Of a stretch of 7,355 nucleotides of DNA, positions 1-5,923 are shown one piece after another. A program made the position numbers and the translations under genes. The notes under the pieces are model-generated. The model saw only the letters and a program-made list of their open reading frames with translations, had not been told where the DNA came from and ran no database searches. The DNA is from an uncultured Bacteroidota bacterium. Its GTDB lineage: Bacteria; Bacteroidota; Bacteroidia; Chitinophagales; S012-47. Numbering within the stretch: the stretch's first letter is position 1; the number at the start of each line of letters is the position of its first letter. The DNA lies in assembly GCA_913062655.1 (NCBI GenBank), contig CAJXXO010000134.1, positions 1-7,355 of the forward strand. Reading direction: 5' to 3'.

Positions 1-493
1 GATTGTCTATTTCTGCCAATCGGATCTCGATTCCGGTAACCGATGTATCTATAACCTGTAGTTTGTGGTGCCCCAATGCATTACCCTCTGGATCAAAACC
101 CCTATCAATCACATATACTGCCTGATCCAATGATATAGCTGTACTATCAGGATGGCCTGATGAGGCATCGATCGCAAAAGATAAACCGCTGGGGTCTGTG
201 ACTTGCTCAAAATCTGCTTCTACTCGGGCCGCTCCACCACCCAATGCTGTATTGAGCCGCACCACCCAATGATTGCGCTGCCGCATTAAGCCAATATCCC
301 AAGCTATTTTCTCTAGTGTACCTGCTACATATTGATCGCTAACATTGTAAAACACTTGGGTGCCATAGTCATTACCCGTCTCCACCTGCAAGGTGTTGAC
401 CGTACCGGGCGGTGGCGGTTCAACGGGAATCTCGCCCATTTCGCAGGCGGTGAAAGCCAATAGCATCCCAATAAGTATCGTGTATTTTACCAT
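1..493 (-). CDS. HmuY-like heme-binding surface lipoprotein (partial, C-terminus beyond window)
   Basis: The reading frame starts at the ATG at 493 and runs open for 164 codons to the window edge. It was translated directly from the minus strand. Residues 1-16 form a short hydrophobic signal followed by Cys17 (FTAC, then Glu), an acceptable lipobox although Phe at -3 is less usual. A proline-rich tether (PVEPPPPG, 23-30) follows. The body resembles the HmuY family (PF14064): 'YGTQVFYNVSD' (43-53), 'WDIGL' (65-69), 'VYVIDRGFDPEGNALG' (126-141) and 'HHKLQVID' (142-149). HmuY proteins bind heme outside the cell and pass it to a TonB-dependent receptor. The start codon overlaps the end of the receptor gene by 7 nt, which argues for co-translation and a partnership with it. 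Family membership rests on motif recognition and was not searched. Heme ligands cannot be assigned; His75, His114, His142 and His143 are candidates. Confidence 0.78.
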   Translation of the reverse strand, partial: MVKYTILIGMLLAFTACEMGEIPVEPPPPGTVNTLQVETGNDYGTQVFYNVSDQYVAGTLEKIAWDIGLMRQRNHWVVRLNTALGGGAARVEADFEQVTDPSGLSFAIDASSGHPDSTAISLDQAVYVIDRGFDPEGNALGHHKLQVIDTSVTGIEIRLAEIDN

Positions 494-2712
494 TGCCAAG
501 AGATTCTGGTGAAAATGGATCGGCCCCAATTCATCGACTGACTGCCCCCACCCCCACCGTGGACGCCTCCTGTGGGGCCGGTGATCTGAATATTTTGCAC
601 ATCCAATAGGTTTTTACCCCCTATTTGCCACTGCAAGCGATTGCCCCACCATTGGCCAGTGATCGTACAATCGACCGTATGGAAAGCAGCTACTCGTGTA
701 GCCACCACCTCATCATTGCGGTTGAGGGCAAAGCCGGGAATAGCGCCATTGAATTGCCAAAAACCAGCCAACTGCCAGTTGTCGTGAAGCGTATATTGGA
801 GTTGAGCACTGACTTGTGGAGCAAAAGCATAGGGATTAGCAACCCGATCAACTGCTTCCGGGTGGTACTGCCCGATGTAGGCGGCTTGCACCTGGGTCTG
901 CCATTGGTCACGTTGCCACTCAAAAGACAGTTGTGTACCTAAGGAGCGAAATACCCCAATGTTGGTGTAGGTAAACTGATCGGACCGGCCGCTCTGCGCC
1001 AGTGTGATAAGGTCAGTGATGTCGTTGTAGAAACCGCTCACTTTTACTTGATAGCCGGATTGGTCGGATATGCGCTTCCAGCCGAGCTGCACCTGCACAT
1101 TGTGGGCATATTCTGCTCGCAGCTCGGAGTTGCCAATGATATTGTGATTGATGTCCTCAAAGCGGAAATACAGCTCTTTTAACGTAGGCGCCCGGAAACC
1201 CTGGGCATAGGAAGCACGTATCGTGAAGCCCTCCTCTCGCCACAGCAGGTGCAGTGAGGGTATAATGGGGGCCCGGTATGCGCTGTTGTACGTATAGCGA
1301 AGGCCTGGGCGGATGGTCAACTGCGAAAAGGGTCGCCACTCTGCGGTAGAGAAGGCCGCAAGGTCGTATTGCCACTGCACACCCTCATCCATACGAGCGC
1401 CCACCGCCTGTTCGACATTGAACTCATATCCCAGCTCGTACGACCACCGAGCCGAGTCGGTCTCCCGGCTCCATTGTCCGCGACTCATCCACACTTGAAA
1501 ACGCGAGGTGTCCTGGTCGCCCGGACTGCTGGAGAGGGTACGCTCCAGGTTGGTCAAGTCGGTACGCCAAGAGTTTTTGATCCGCTCAAAACGGTTAAAA
1601 GCCGCTACCATTTGAAAGCGGTGTTGTTGTCCTAGCTGTTGTTGCCATTGCCACCCGGCATTGGTCCGGTCGGTCTGATATGTATCATCAAAAGCCGTAA
1701 GGCCATAGGGTGGCCTTGGAAATCCCCGGTTGGTAATCACCTCGTCAAAGTGCTCTACGTAAGGGGCGATAAAGCCTTTTTTCCATTGATAGCGGTAATC
1801 GATCCGGCCGAAGTATTGCATTTTAGGGTCCCAATTGAGCACTCGGCTGTTGTCGGCTGGCCTTTGCTGCGGATAGCCCCAAAAAGCATGATCTGACCGC
1901 CAGCCATCGAAGTAGTTGCGTCCTCCGGTCAGGCGGATTTGATGTGGCCCCTGCTGGTAGCTCAGTCTGCCATCAACATTGTACTGGCCCACCGATTCGT
2001 AGTAAGCATTTACGGCTCCGGAAAAGCCTTCTTCTTCATCTGTGCGGGTGATGAGGTTGATGGTTCCCGCCAGAGCGTCTGTACCGTAGTTGACCGCCAT
2101 GGGGCCTTCCACCACTTCGATGCGCTCGATGTTGTTGAGATTGAGCTGGCTGATATCAATATTGCCATTGAGTCGGCCCACCACCGGTACGCCATCGATA
2201 AGAATCTTCACATTTTGACCTGACAGGCCTTGTAGCCCCACACTGCTGCCGAGAATATTGTCCTGCCCTATCCTGACATTGACCTGCTGGCGCAAGACAT
2301 CGCGTACATTCACGGCCCCTAGCGCTTCTATCTGCTGGCGATCGATCACCTTCATCTGGTGGACCACCTGGTCGCTGCGGATGGGCTGGTATTGTGCGGT
2401 AACCACTACCTGATCGAGCTGATACGGGGAGGGCTGCAAACGGATGGTCTGATCAGTGCGGATAGAAAGCGACTCTTCGTAAGGCATAAAGCCCACGTAA
2501 GTGATGCGCACACGTGCTGTGTCGGAACCTGACAATTTGGGCAAATGTACCACGCCCTGTCGATCGGTCAGGAGTGCCGTAGTGGAGGTCGGGTGTTGCA
2601 ACTGCACTGTAGCAAATGGCAGGGGCTGCCCCTTGTCGTCCAACACCGTCCACTGCTGGGCATAGAGCCCACCCAACAGCCCCAACAAGACTATGACAAA
2701 GACTACCCTCAT
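487..2712 (-). CDS. TonB-dependent outer-membrane receptor, HmuR/heme type
   Basis: This is a 741-residue receptor that should import heme or a related metal chelate across the outer membrane using TonB energy. The start chosen is the ATG at 2712, giving the clean signal peptide MRVVFVIVLLGLLGGLYAQ and a 4-nt ATGA overlap with the preceding gene. An in-frame ATG at 2736 would add eight unusual residues (MAKKSCGC) and a 28-nt overlap. In order it shows a carboxypeptidase-regulatory-like domain (about 20-95), a plug (about 100-225, with 'ILIDGVPVVGRLNG' and 'IERIEVVEGPMAVNYGTDALAGTINLIT'-type signature segments), and a beta-barrel ending in an aromatic residue (...ISWQW). 'FRAP' at 506-509, His523 and 'GNSEL' at 527-531 recall the FRAP/NPNL box with an intervening histidine described for heme receptors such as HmuR, although NPNL is not intact. 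A glycine-rich loop (GGVHGGGGGS) sits near the C-terminus. Flanking HmuY-like genes support heme as the substrate, but this is inference. Confidence 0.92.
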   Translation of the reverse strand: MRVVFVIVLLGLLGGLYAQQWTVLDDKGQPLPFATVQLQHPTSTTALLTDRQGVVHLPKLSGSDTARVRITYVGFMPYEESLSIRTDQTIRLQPSPYQLDQVVVTAQYQPIRSDQVVHQMKVIDRQQIEALGAVNVRDVLRQQVNVRIGQDNILGSSVGLQGLSGQNVKILIDGVPVVGRLNGNIDISQLNLNNIERIEVVEGPMAVNYGTDALAGTINLITRTDEEEGFSGAVNAYYESVGQYNVDGRLSYQQGPHQIRLTGGRNYFDGWRSDHAFWGYPQQRPADNSRVLNWDPKMQYFGRIDYRYQWKKGFIAPYVEHFDEVITNRGFPRPPYGLTAFDDTYQTDRTNAGWQWQQQLGQQHRFQMVAAFNRFERIKNSWRTDLTNLERTLSSSPGDQDTSRFQVWMSRGQWSRETDSARWSYELGYEFNVEQAVGARMDEGVQWQYDLAAFSTAEWRPFSQLTIRPGLRYTYNSAYRAPIIPSLHLLWREEGFTIRASYAQGFRAPTLKELYFRFEDINHNIIGNSELRAEYAHNVQVQLGWKRISDQSGYQVKVSGFYNDITDLITLAQSGRSDQFTYTNIGVFRSLGTQLSFEWQRDQWQTQVQAAYIGQYHPEAVDRVANPYAFAPQVSAQLQYTLHDNWQLAGFWQFNGAIPGFALNRNDEVVATRVAAFHTVDCTITGQWWGNRLQWQIGGKNLLDVQNIQITGPTGGVHGGGGGSQSMNWGRSIFTRISWQW

Positions 2713-3128
2713 GCAACCGCAGGATTTTTTCGCCAATACTGCCAGGCGGTAACATTCAGCAACACACTCAGGCCAAATAGCATACTTAGTAAGATGACCT
2801 GACCCAACCAGTCAATAGTGGGTTTGTTGAACGCATCAATCACATGCAGTGCATGGGCCAGGGTGTAGGGCAAACTGACCAGAAACAAGAGGCCACGCAA
2901 CCAATATTGTTGACCATACAACGCCAACACAATGAACAGCATAGGCAGGTGGTAAAAGACATTCCGCAGCACATAGACCATCGGTGGCAGAGTACCGTCA
3001 GCACCCGGGCGCATCACCGATTCCACGTAGAATATCTTACTCACATGGTAGTTAAAATGGAGGACCATGCCCACCAGCAGCAAGGTCCACAGCATGACCA
3101 CCCTGATTTGATGAATGGATACCGTCAT
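2709..3128 (-). CDS. Small four-helix inner-membrane protein, histidine-rich, unknown function
   Basis: I do not recognise a named family. The 139-residue product is mostly hydrophobic with four likely membrane helices, at about 8-27, 51-71, 78-98 and 107-130. Histidines lie at or near helix ends: His24 and His28 after helix 1, His60 in helix 2, and His92 and His95 in helix 3. Paired histidines of this kind are compatible with binding heme or metal within the membrane, but that is inference only. The start at 3128 lies 6 nt after the stop of the upstream DUF6607-type gene, and its TGA overlaps the receptor ATG (ATGA). Its job is therefore probably tied to the uptake system, for example as a permease-like or heme-handling partner in the cytoplasmic membrane. 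The C-terminus (YWRKNPAVA) is short and basic, suggesting a cytoplasmic end. Confidence 0.8.
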   Translation of the reverse strand: MTVSIHQIRVVMLWTLLLVGMVLHFNYHVSKIFYVESVMRPGADGTLPPMVYVLRNVFYHLPMLFIVLALYGQQYWLRGLLFLVSLPYTLAHALHVIDAFNKPTIDWLGQVILLSMLFGLSVLLNVTAWQYWRKNPAVA

Positions 3129-3134
3129 AGTAAT

Positions 3135-4076
3135 TTATTCTACAGCTGAACGCCAGTCGTTATCGCCTTGCTTGACGTAGCTCGCCAACACTTCCTGAAT
3201 GGCTTCCCGCACCTTTTCTGCTGTATCGCCTGCTTCATTTTGCAGGGCAAACAAGGCTTGCCATAGCACTTTATCCTCGATTTTTGGCGTGATGGTGATG
3301 TCTTCTTGTTGGGCAAATAAGGCGTCCCATTCAGCGCGAACCAGTGCCCAATAGTCGCGGTGCTCTTCCCACCAATCCATCGCCAACTGGCAATGGCTGT
3401 CATCAATGCGGGTATAGACATTTCTGCCTTTCTCTTCTACGAGTACCGAGTCACCCATCTCCGAACGTAGGATTTTAAGGTTATCCTGCTCATGTACCCA
3501 GCCTTCCGAGGTGATGGCATGTCGATTGGTACGCTTCATCACGTTGTAGTCGCTACGCTGGCTAAATTCTCTTCGCGGCAGCGGTGCATCCGTAGTGCTT
3601 TCCCAGTAGTGTTGACCGTCTACGTGTACCCAGGTGCCATTGCCTTCATAGCGTGGACTATCATCTACCTGAAAAACCTTTTGTGTCCATTGGCCTTCTA
3701 CCGCTTCGGTTGGTAGTGCCGTATAGTCCCAATGCTTGTCGCGGTCATAGGTGTAGAGGTGTTGATTTTCATAGAGCCAGTCCTGGCGCCAATGCTTTAC
3801 AATAACAGTATCATTCACCACCAATAGGTGTTGGATTACCAGTTTGTTATCCGTCTCCTCTTCTACGAAAATCCACTCTGCATCTGCTTTGGCGTGGTAG
3901 GGTTCATGCAGCGTATAGTTGCTGTCGCGCGGAAAAAACTCTGCATAATCAAAGGTGATGCTGTAGCACCCACACATATCTTTAATGGCCGCTTTGTCCT
4001 GCTCCAATTTTGTGGATTGGGCCAGGCCAGTCATGGCCCCAACTAAAAGTAGAGCACTTAGGAATATAGAACGCAT
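3135..4076 (-). CDS. Exported DUF6607-like protein
   Basis: The 313-residue protein begins with a signal peptide (MRSIFLSALLLVGAMTGLAQ, probable cleavage near residue 19 or 20), so it should be periplasmic or outer-membrane associated. The N-terminal motif 'MCGCYSITFDYAEFFPRD' (34-51), then 'IQHLLVVNDT' (81-90), 'VKHWRQDWLYEN' (93-104), and the later 'NRHAITSEGWVHEQDN' (184-199) match what I recall of DUF6607, a family of exported proteins of unknown function. The chain is rich in Trp, His and acidic residues. It has three cysteines in the mature part (Cys35, Cys37, Cys229), with the CGC pair as a possible metal or redox site. It lies 12 nt after the T9SS HmuY-like gene and 6 nt before the membrane-protein gene. 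Context suggests a role in handling the imported ligand, but no reaction can be stated. The DUF assignment is from memory of motifs. Confidence 0.82.
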   Translation of the reverse strand: MRSIFLSALLLVGAMTGLAQSTKLEQDKAAIKDMCGCYSITFDYAEFFPRDSNYTLHEPYHAKADAEWIFVEEETDNKLVIQHLLVVNDTVIVKHWRQDWLYENQHLYTYDRDKHWDYTALPTEAVEGQWTQKVFQVDDSPRYEGNGTWVHVDGQHYWESTTDAPLPRREFSQRSDYNVMKRTNRHAITSEGWVHEQDNLKILRSEMGDSVLVEEKGRNVYTRIDDSHCQLAMDWWEEHRDYWALVRAEWDALFAQQEDITITPKIEDKVLWQALFALQNEAGDTAEKVREAIQEVLASYVKQGDNDWRSAVE

Positions 4077-4088
4077 AGTGAATAGGTT

Positions 4089-5327
4089 TTACGGTTTGAT
4101 GAATGATTGGGTGAAGGCTCCTTTGTCAGACCGACCATGCAGCCAGTAGATGCCGGCTGGCAAATCGGATACAGGAATTGTGTAGGTATTAAGTCCTTGC
4201 TGATCGAGAAGCTGATGATACACCACCTGCCCTTGCGTGTTGACCACTTGTAGCTGGTAAGGAGTGGCCTCCGGCTGGTCCAATACAAGGTGCAATACAT
4301 CGCGGGCCGGGTTGGGATAAAGCTGCACCAATGGGTTGACTGGGGTTTCTTCTACCCCTGTTACCACAAGCGGTTCTTTCTCAAAGGTGAAATCACCTGT
4401 TGATGAGCCACCAAAGGCAGTAAAGCGCAGTTTCCAAATATTTCCATTTTCCAGCTTCACAAAATAGACGAGGCTATCCTGAAGGCTCCAGGTGCCGGCA
4501 AAAGATTTCCAATCGTACCCAATGGTATTGATCTCATGGGTAAAGGCATGCGCGGTGTAGTCGCTGTAGCTGGCCGGATCAGGTACGGGATAAGCTTCGG
4601 CTACCTCCACCCCTTCGCGGTGCAATACACCGGAGACCGGGTAGGCGACCTTGGTCGGACCGGCTTGTATGGCAGTGATGTAGGTGGTAAACAGGAGGTC
4701 CCAATTGGACAAAACCGGTTCACGGTCCAGCGTCTGTTGCGTCAACAGATTCACATAAGCAAAGCGCTTGTCCGGGAAGTCGCCTTTCGTCACAGTAGCT
4801 GTAACATCTATGCTATTATCAATGGTGGCATAGCGATAGGTGTAGGTACCGCCTATCAACTTTTCGATAAAGAGCTTAAAGACCTCTCCTGAAGGCAAAC
4901 GCACCAGGTACAGGGAATCGCCCGCTATCGTATGGGTGGTGAGATTGTAGTTGCCCCAGCCTATATCAAAACCACTTTGGTAGCGCGACAGAGCGCCATA
5001 GCTCCAGGAGGTATCGGCATTGACGAGGCTCTTCCATTGGCTAATATTGGTGGTGTCGAGCGTCTCGAAATCACTCACCGGGCCCGGGTAGGCATAGCAC
5101 TCCATACCGCGTGCATTGTTTACCCGAATAGAAAAGCCAAAGTTGGCCACTTCAAAGGCGAGGTGCCATTCATCAGCAGATGCACGTGCGGTTTCGCCCT
5201 GGTCTAGGCTGTACCACACCTGGTCGGCATATCCGGCACCGAGAGAAACGGTTTCCTGTGTCGTTTGGGCGTATAGCCTACCTATACAGGAGCCCAAAAG
5301 CAGGAGGGAGAGTACTAATCTTCTCAT
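4089..5327 (-). CDS. T9SS-sorted protein with two HmuY-like modules
   Basis: The 412-residue protein is the first gene of the operon. The signal peptide (MRRLVLSLLLLGSCIGRLYAQ) most likely ends at Ala20. Residues 28-168 and 188-318 look like two copies of a HmuY-like module. Each begins with a 'YADQVWYSL' or 'RFAYVNLLT' strand and a tryptophan segment ('EWHLAF' at 53-58, 'NWDLLF' at 208-213). Each ends with 'DSLYLVRLPSGEVFKL' (137-152) or 'DSLVYFVKLENGNIWKL' (284-300) and a Gly-rich TYTY or DFTF strand. After a linker, residues 336-412 form a type A T9SS sorting domain ('LYPNPARDVLHL', 'VVNTQGQVVY', 'LPAGIYWLHGRSDKGAFTQSFIKP'), which directs export and surface attachment in Bacteroidota. The likely role is cell-surface or released heme capture feeding the receptor encoded downstream. 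LGSC at 11-14 also resembles a lipobox, so lipidation at Cys14 cannot be fully excluded. The ATG at 5327 has an A-rich leader and no Shine-Dalgarno sequence. Confidence 0.85.
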   Translation of the reverse strand: MRRLVLSLLLLGSCIGRLYAQTTQETVSLGAGYADQVWYSLDQGETARASADEWHLAFEVANFGFSIRVNNARGMECYAYPGPVSDFETLDTTNISQWKSLVNADTSWSYGALSRYQSGFDIGWGNYNLTTHTIAGDSLYLVRLPSGEVFKLFIEKLIGGTYTYRYATIDNSIDVTATVTKGDFPDKRFAYVNLLTQQTLDREPVLSNWDLLFTTYITAIQAGPTKVAYPVSGVLHREGVEVAEAYPVPDPASYSDYTAHAFTHEINTIGYDWKSFAGTWSLQDSLVYFVKLENGNIWKLRFTAFGGSSTGDFTFEKEPLVVTGVEETPVNPLVQLYPNPARDVLHLVLDQPEATPYQLQVVNTQGQVVYHQLLDQQGLNTYTIPVSDLPAGIYWLHGRSDKGAFTQSFIKP

Positions 5328-5383
5328 GTGTTGTATTTGTTTAGGTGAAGGATTGACAAGCTATAGGGCCTGCCGTGGTTGCA

Positions 5384-5397
5384 TTTCGGGCCCGAAA
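5384..5397. repeat. Perfect 14-bp palindrome at the predicted transcription start
   Basis: TTTCGGG is followed directly by its complement CCCGAAA. The palindrome overlaps part of the candidate -7 element and the expected start of transcription of the operon. It could be another protein site or a short structure at the 5' end of the leader. A chance palindrome is also possible. Confidence 0.35.
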
Positions 5398-5423
5398 GTA
5401 TTATTTGGAATGATTCTAAACAA
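5393..5423 (-). promoter_or_regulatory. Candidate Bacteroidota promoter of the heme-type operon
   Basis: On the minus strand, TTG (complement of 5421-5423) and TACTTTCG (complement of 5393-5400) are separated by 20 nt. This fits the Bacteroidota sigma-factor pattern of TTG near -33 and TAnnTTTG near -7, with one mismatch in the -7 element. Transcription would begin around 5386, giving a leader of about 60 nt before the ATG at 5327. An Irr/Fur-like palindrome (5404-5420) fills the spacer, so a bound repressor would block polymerase. Confidence 0.55.
5404..5420. promoter_or_regulatory. Irr/Fur-family-like operator, copy A (one mismatch)
   Basis: TTTGGAA and TTCTAAA flank a 3-nt spacer (TGA). 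The half-sites are inverted repeats with one mismatch, and the site fits TTTAGAA-N3-TTCTAAA, the iron-control-element consensus of the heme-responsive Fur-family regulator Irr in alphaproteobacteria. It can equally be read as a 7-1-7 Fur-type site (TTGGAAT-G-ATTCTAA). It sits between the candidate -33 and -7 elements. Which regulator binds it here is unknown. Confidence 0.55.
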
Positions 5424-5426
5424 GCC

Positions 5427-5447
5427 TATTTAGAACTATTCTAAATA
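5427..5447. promoter_or_regulatory. Irr/Fur-family-like operator, copy B (perfect palindrome)
   Basis: Perfect 9-bp arms TATTTAGAA and TTCTAAATA flank CTA. The core (5429-5445) matches TTTAGAA-N3-TTCTAAA exactly. Its centre is 25 bp from copy A, immediately upstream of the -33 element with respect to the operon. Two such sites ahead of a heme-type uptake operon fit iron or heme-dependent repression by a Fur-family protein. Confidence 0.65.
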
Positions 5448-5449
5448 AA

Positions 5450-5465
5450 TACCTAAGGTTAGGTA
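5450..5465. promoter_or_regulatory. Perfect palindrome TACCTAA-GG-TTAGGTA, copy C
   Basis: Perfect 7-bp arms with a 2-nt spacer. It starts 3 bp from the end of operator copy B. A two-base loop cannot make a good RNA hairpin, so a dimeric DNA-binding protein is the more likely reader. The same palindrome recurs at 5484-5499. The TTAGG/CCTAA half-sites recall DtxR/IdeR boxes, but their order and spacing differ, so the binder is unidentified. Confidence 0.5.
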
Positions 5466-5483
5466 AAGCAGGCATACCGGGAC

Positions 5484-5499
5484 TACCTAATCTTAGGTA
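5484..5499. promoter_or_regulatory. Perfect palindrome TACCTAA-TC-TTAGGTA, copy D
   Basis: It has the same perfect 7-bp arms as copy C with only the central two bases changed. The centres of C and D are 34 bp apart. Conservation of the arms but not the middle is the pattern expected of a protein-binding operator. It lies 157-172 nt upstream of the operon's first start codon, at the far end of the palindrome cluster. Confidence 0.5.
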
Positions 5500-5923
5500 T
5501 GGGGAGGAGGGAATGGGGTAATGAGAAAGGGAATGGCGCAAGACGATTGATCGATATGCGATAGGTGATGTGCGACTGAAGCGAAGCGATGACAATGGAT
5601 AAGTGGGGAAAATAGTAAGTGGATAAATGGCGCGAAGCGAGATATGGCTCGCTGACGCTCGTGATTTGAGGACACGGAGGCGCGCAGAGGTAACACAGAG
5701 TTGCGCGGAGGAGGACTTTGGGAATGTGAGAATGTGAGAATTGGCGCAAAGCGATGCATACTGCACTCCCTACTTCTCCGCCTTTGGCGGATACGTAGGG
5801 CGAAGCGCTAACGCTCGTTTGATGGTTTCTCGCAGAGTGGCGCGGAGTACCACGCGGAGGCGCGCAGAGGAATTTTCATAGCGTCTCAGCGTCTTGGCGT
5901 GCAACCATTTCCCGCGGGCCCCA
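5500..5923. repeat. Gene-free intergenic repeat mosaic
   Basis: No credible gene is seen here; open frames in it are low-complexity and repeat-driven. The stretch holds several repeated modules. CGGAGGCGCGCAGAGG occurs exactly at 5675-5690 and 5855-5870, inside longer 'cacgga...cagagg' segments. GCGAAGCGA occurs at 5581-5589 and 5632-5640, with variants near 5744-5754 and 5800-5807. The motif 'gacgctcg/aacgctcg' follows at 5654-5661 and 5810-5817. GAATGTGA is duplicated in tandem at 5722-5737. An inverted repeat AGCGAG-N6-CTCGCT lies at 5636-5653. The segment 5881-5901 ('gcgtctcagcgtcttggcgtg') resembles the same family as the CGCAGAGG modules. Such modules are common between genes in environmental bacteria and have no known function that I can name. 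Confidence 0.6.
5768..5800. repeat. Strong 33-nt hairpin with symmetric internal loop
   Basis: CCCTAC (5768-5773) pairs with GTAGGG (5795-5800), and TCCGCC (5777-5782) pairs with GGCGGA (5786-5791). Between them are a TTT loop and a 3x3 internal loop. There is no T-tract on either side, so it does not look like a simple intrinsic terminator. It is embedded in the repeat mosaic and is probably a mobile or REP-like intergenic module. Confidence 0.45.

Noticed and set aside
625..2223. Plus-strand open frames opposite the TonB-receptor gene
   Set aside because: They lie antisense to a clearly conserved receptor, show no family motifs and no leader, and are shadow frames.
2712..2736. Longer receptor start at 2736
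   Set aside because: It adds MAKKSCGC before an already complete signal peptide and enlarges the overlap from 4 to 28 nt.
5450..5499. Reading the twin TACCTAA/TTAGGTA palindromes as DtxR/IdeR iron boxes
   Set aside because: The known consensus has TTAGG on the outer left and CCTAA on the outer right, whereas here the order is reversed with a 2-nt centre, so only the half-site content is similar.
5450..5499. The same palindromes as intrinsic terminators
   Set aside because: The two-base centre is too small for a stable RNA loop and no T-tract follows on either strand.
5416..5766. Overlapping minus-strand open frames of 88-116 codons in the intergenic region
   Set aside because: Three frames are open at once over repeat modules, their products are Ser/Leu/Pro/Arg-rich with no recognisable fold, and one would run through the operator cluster. 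They are better explained by the repeats.
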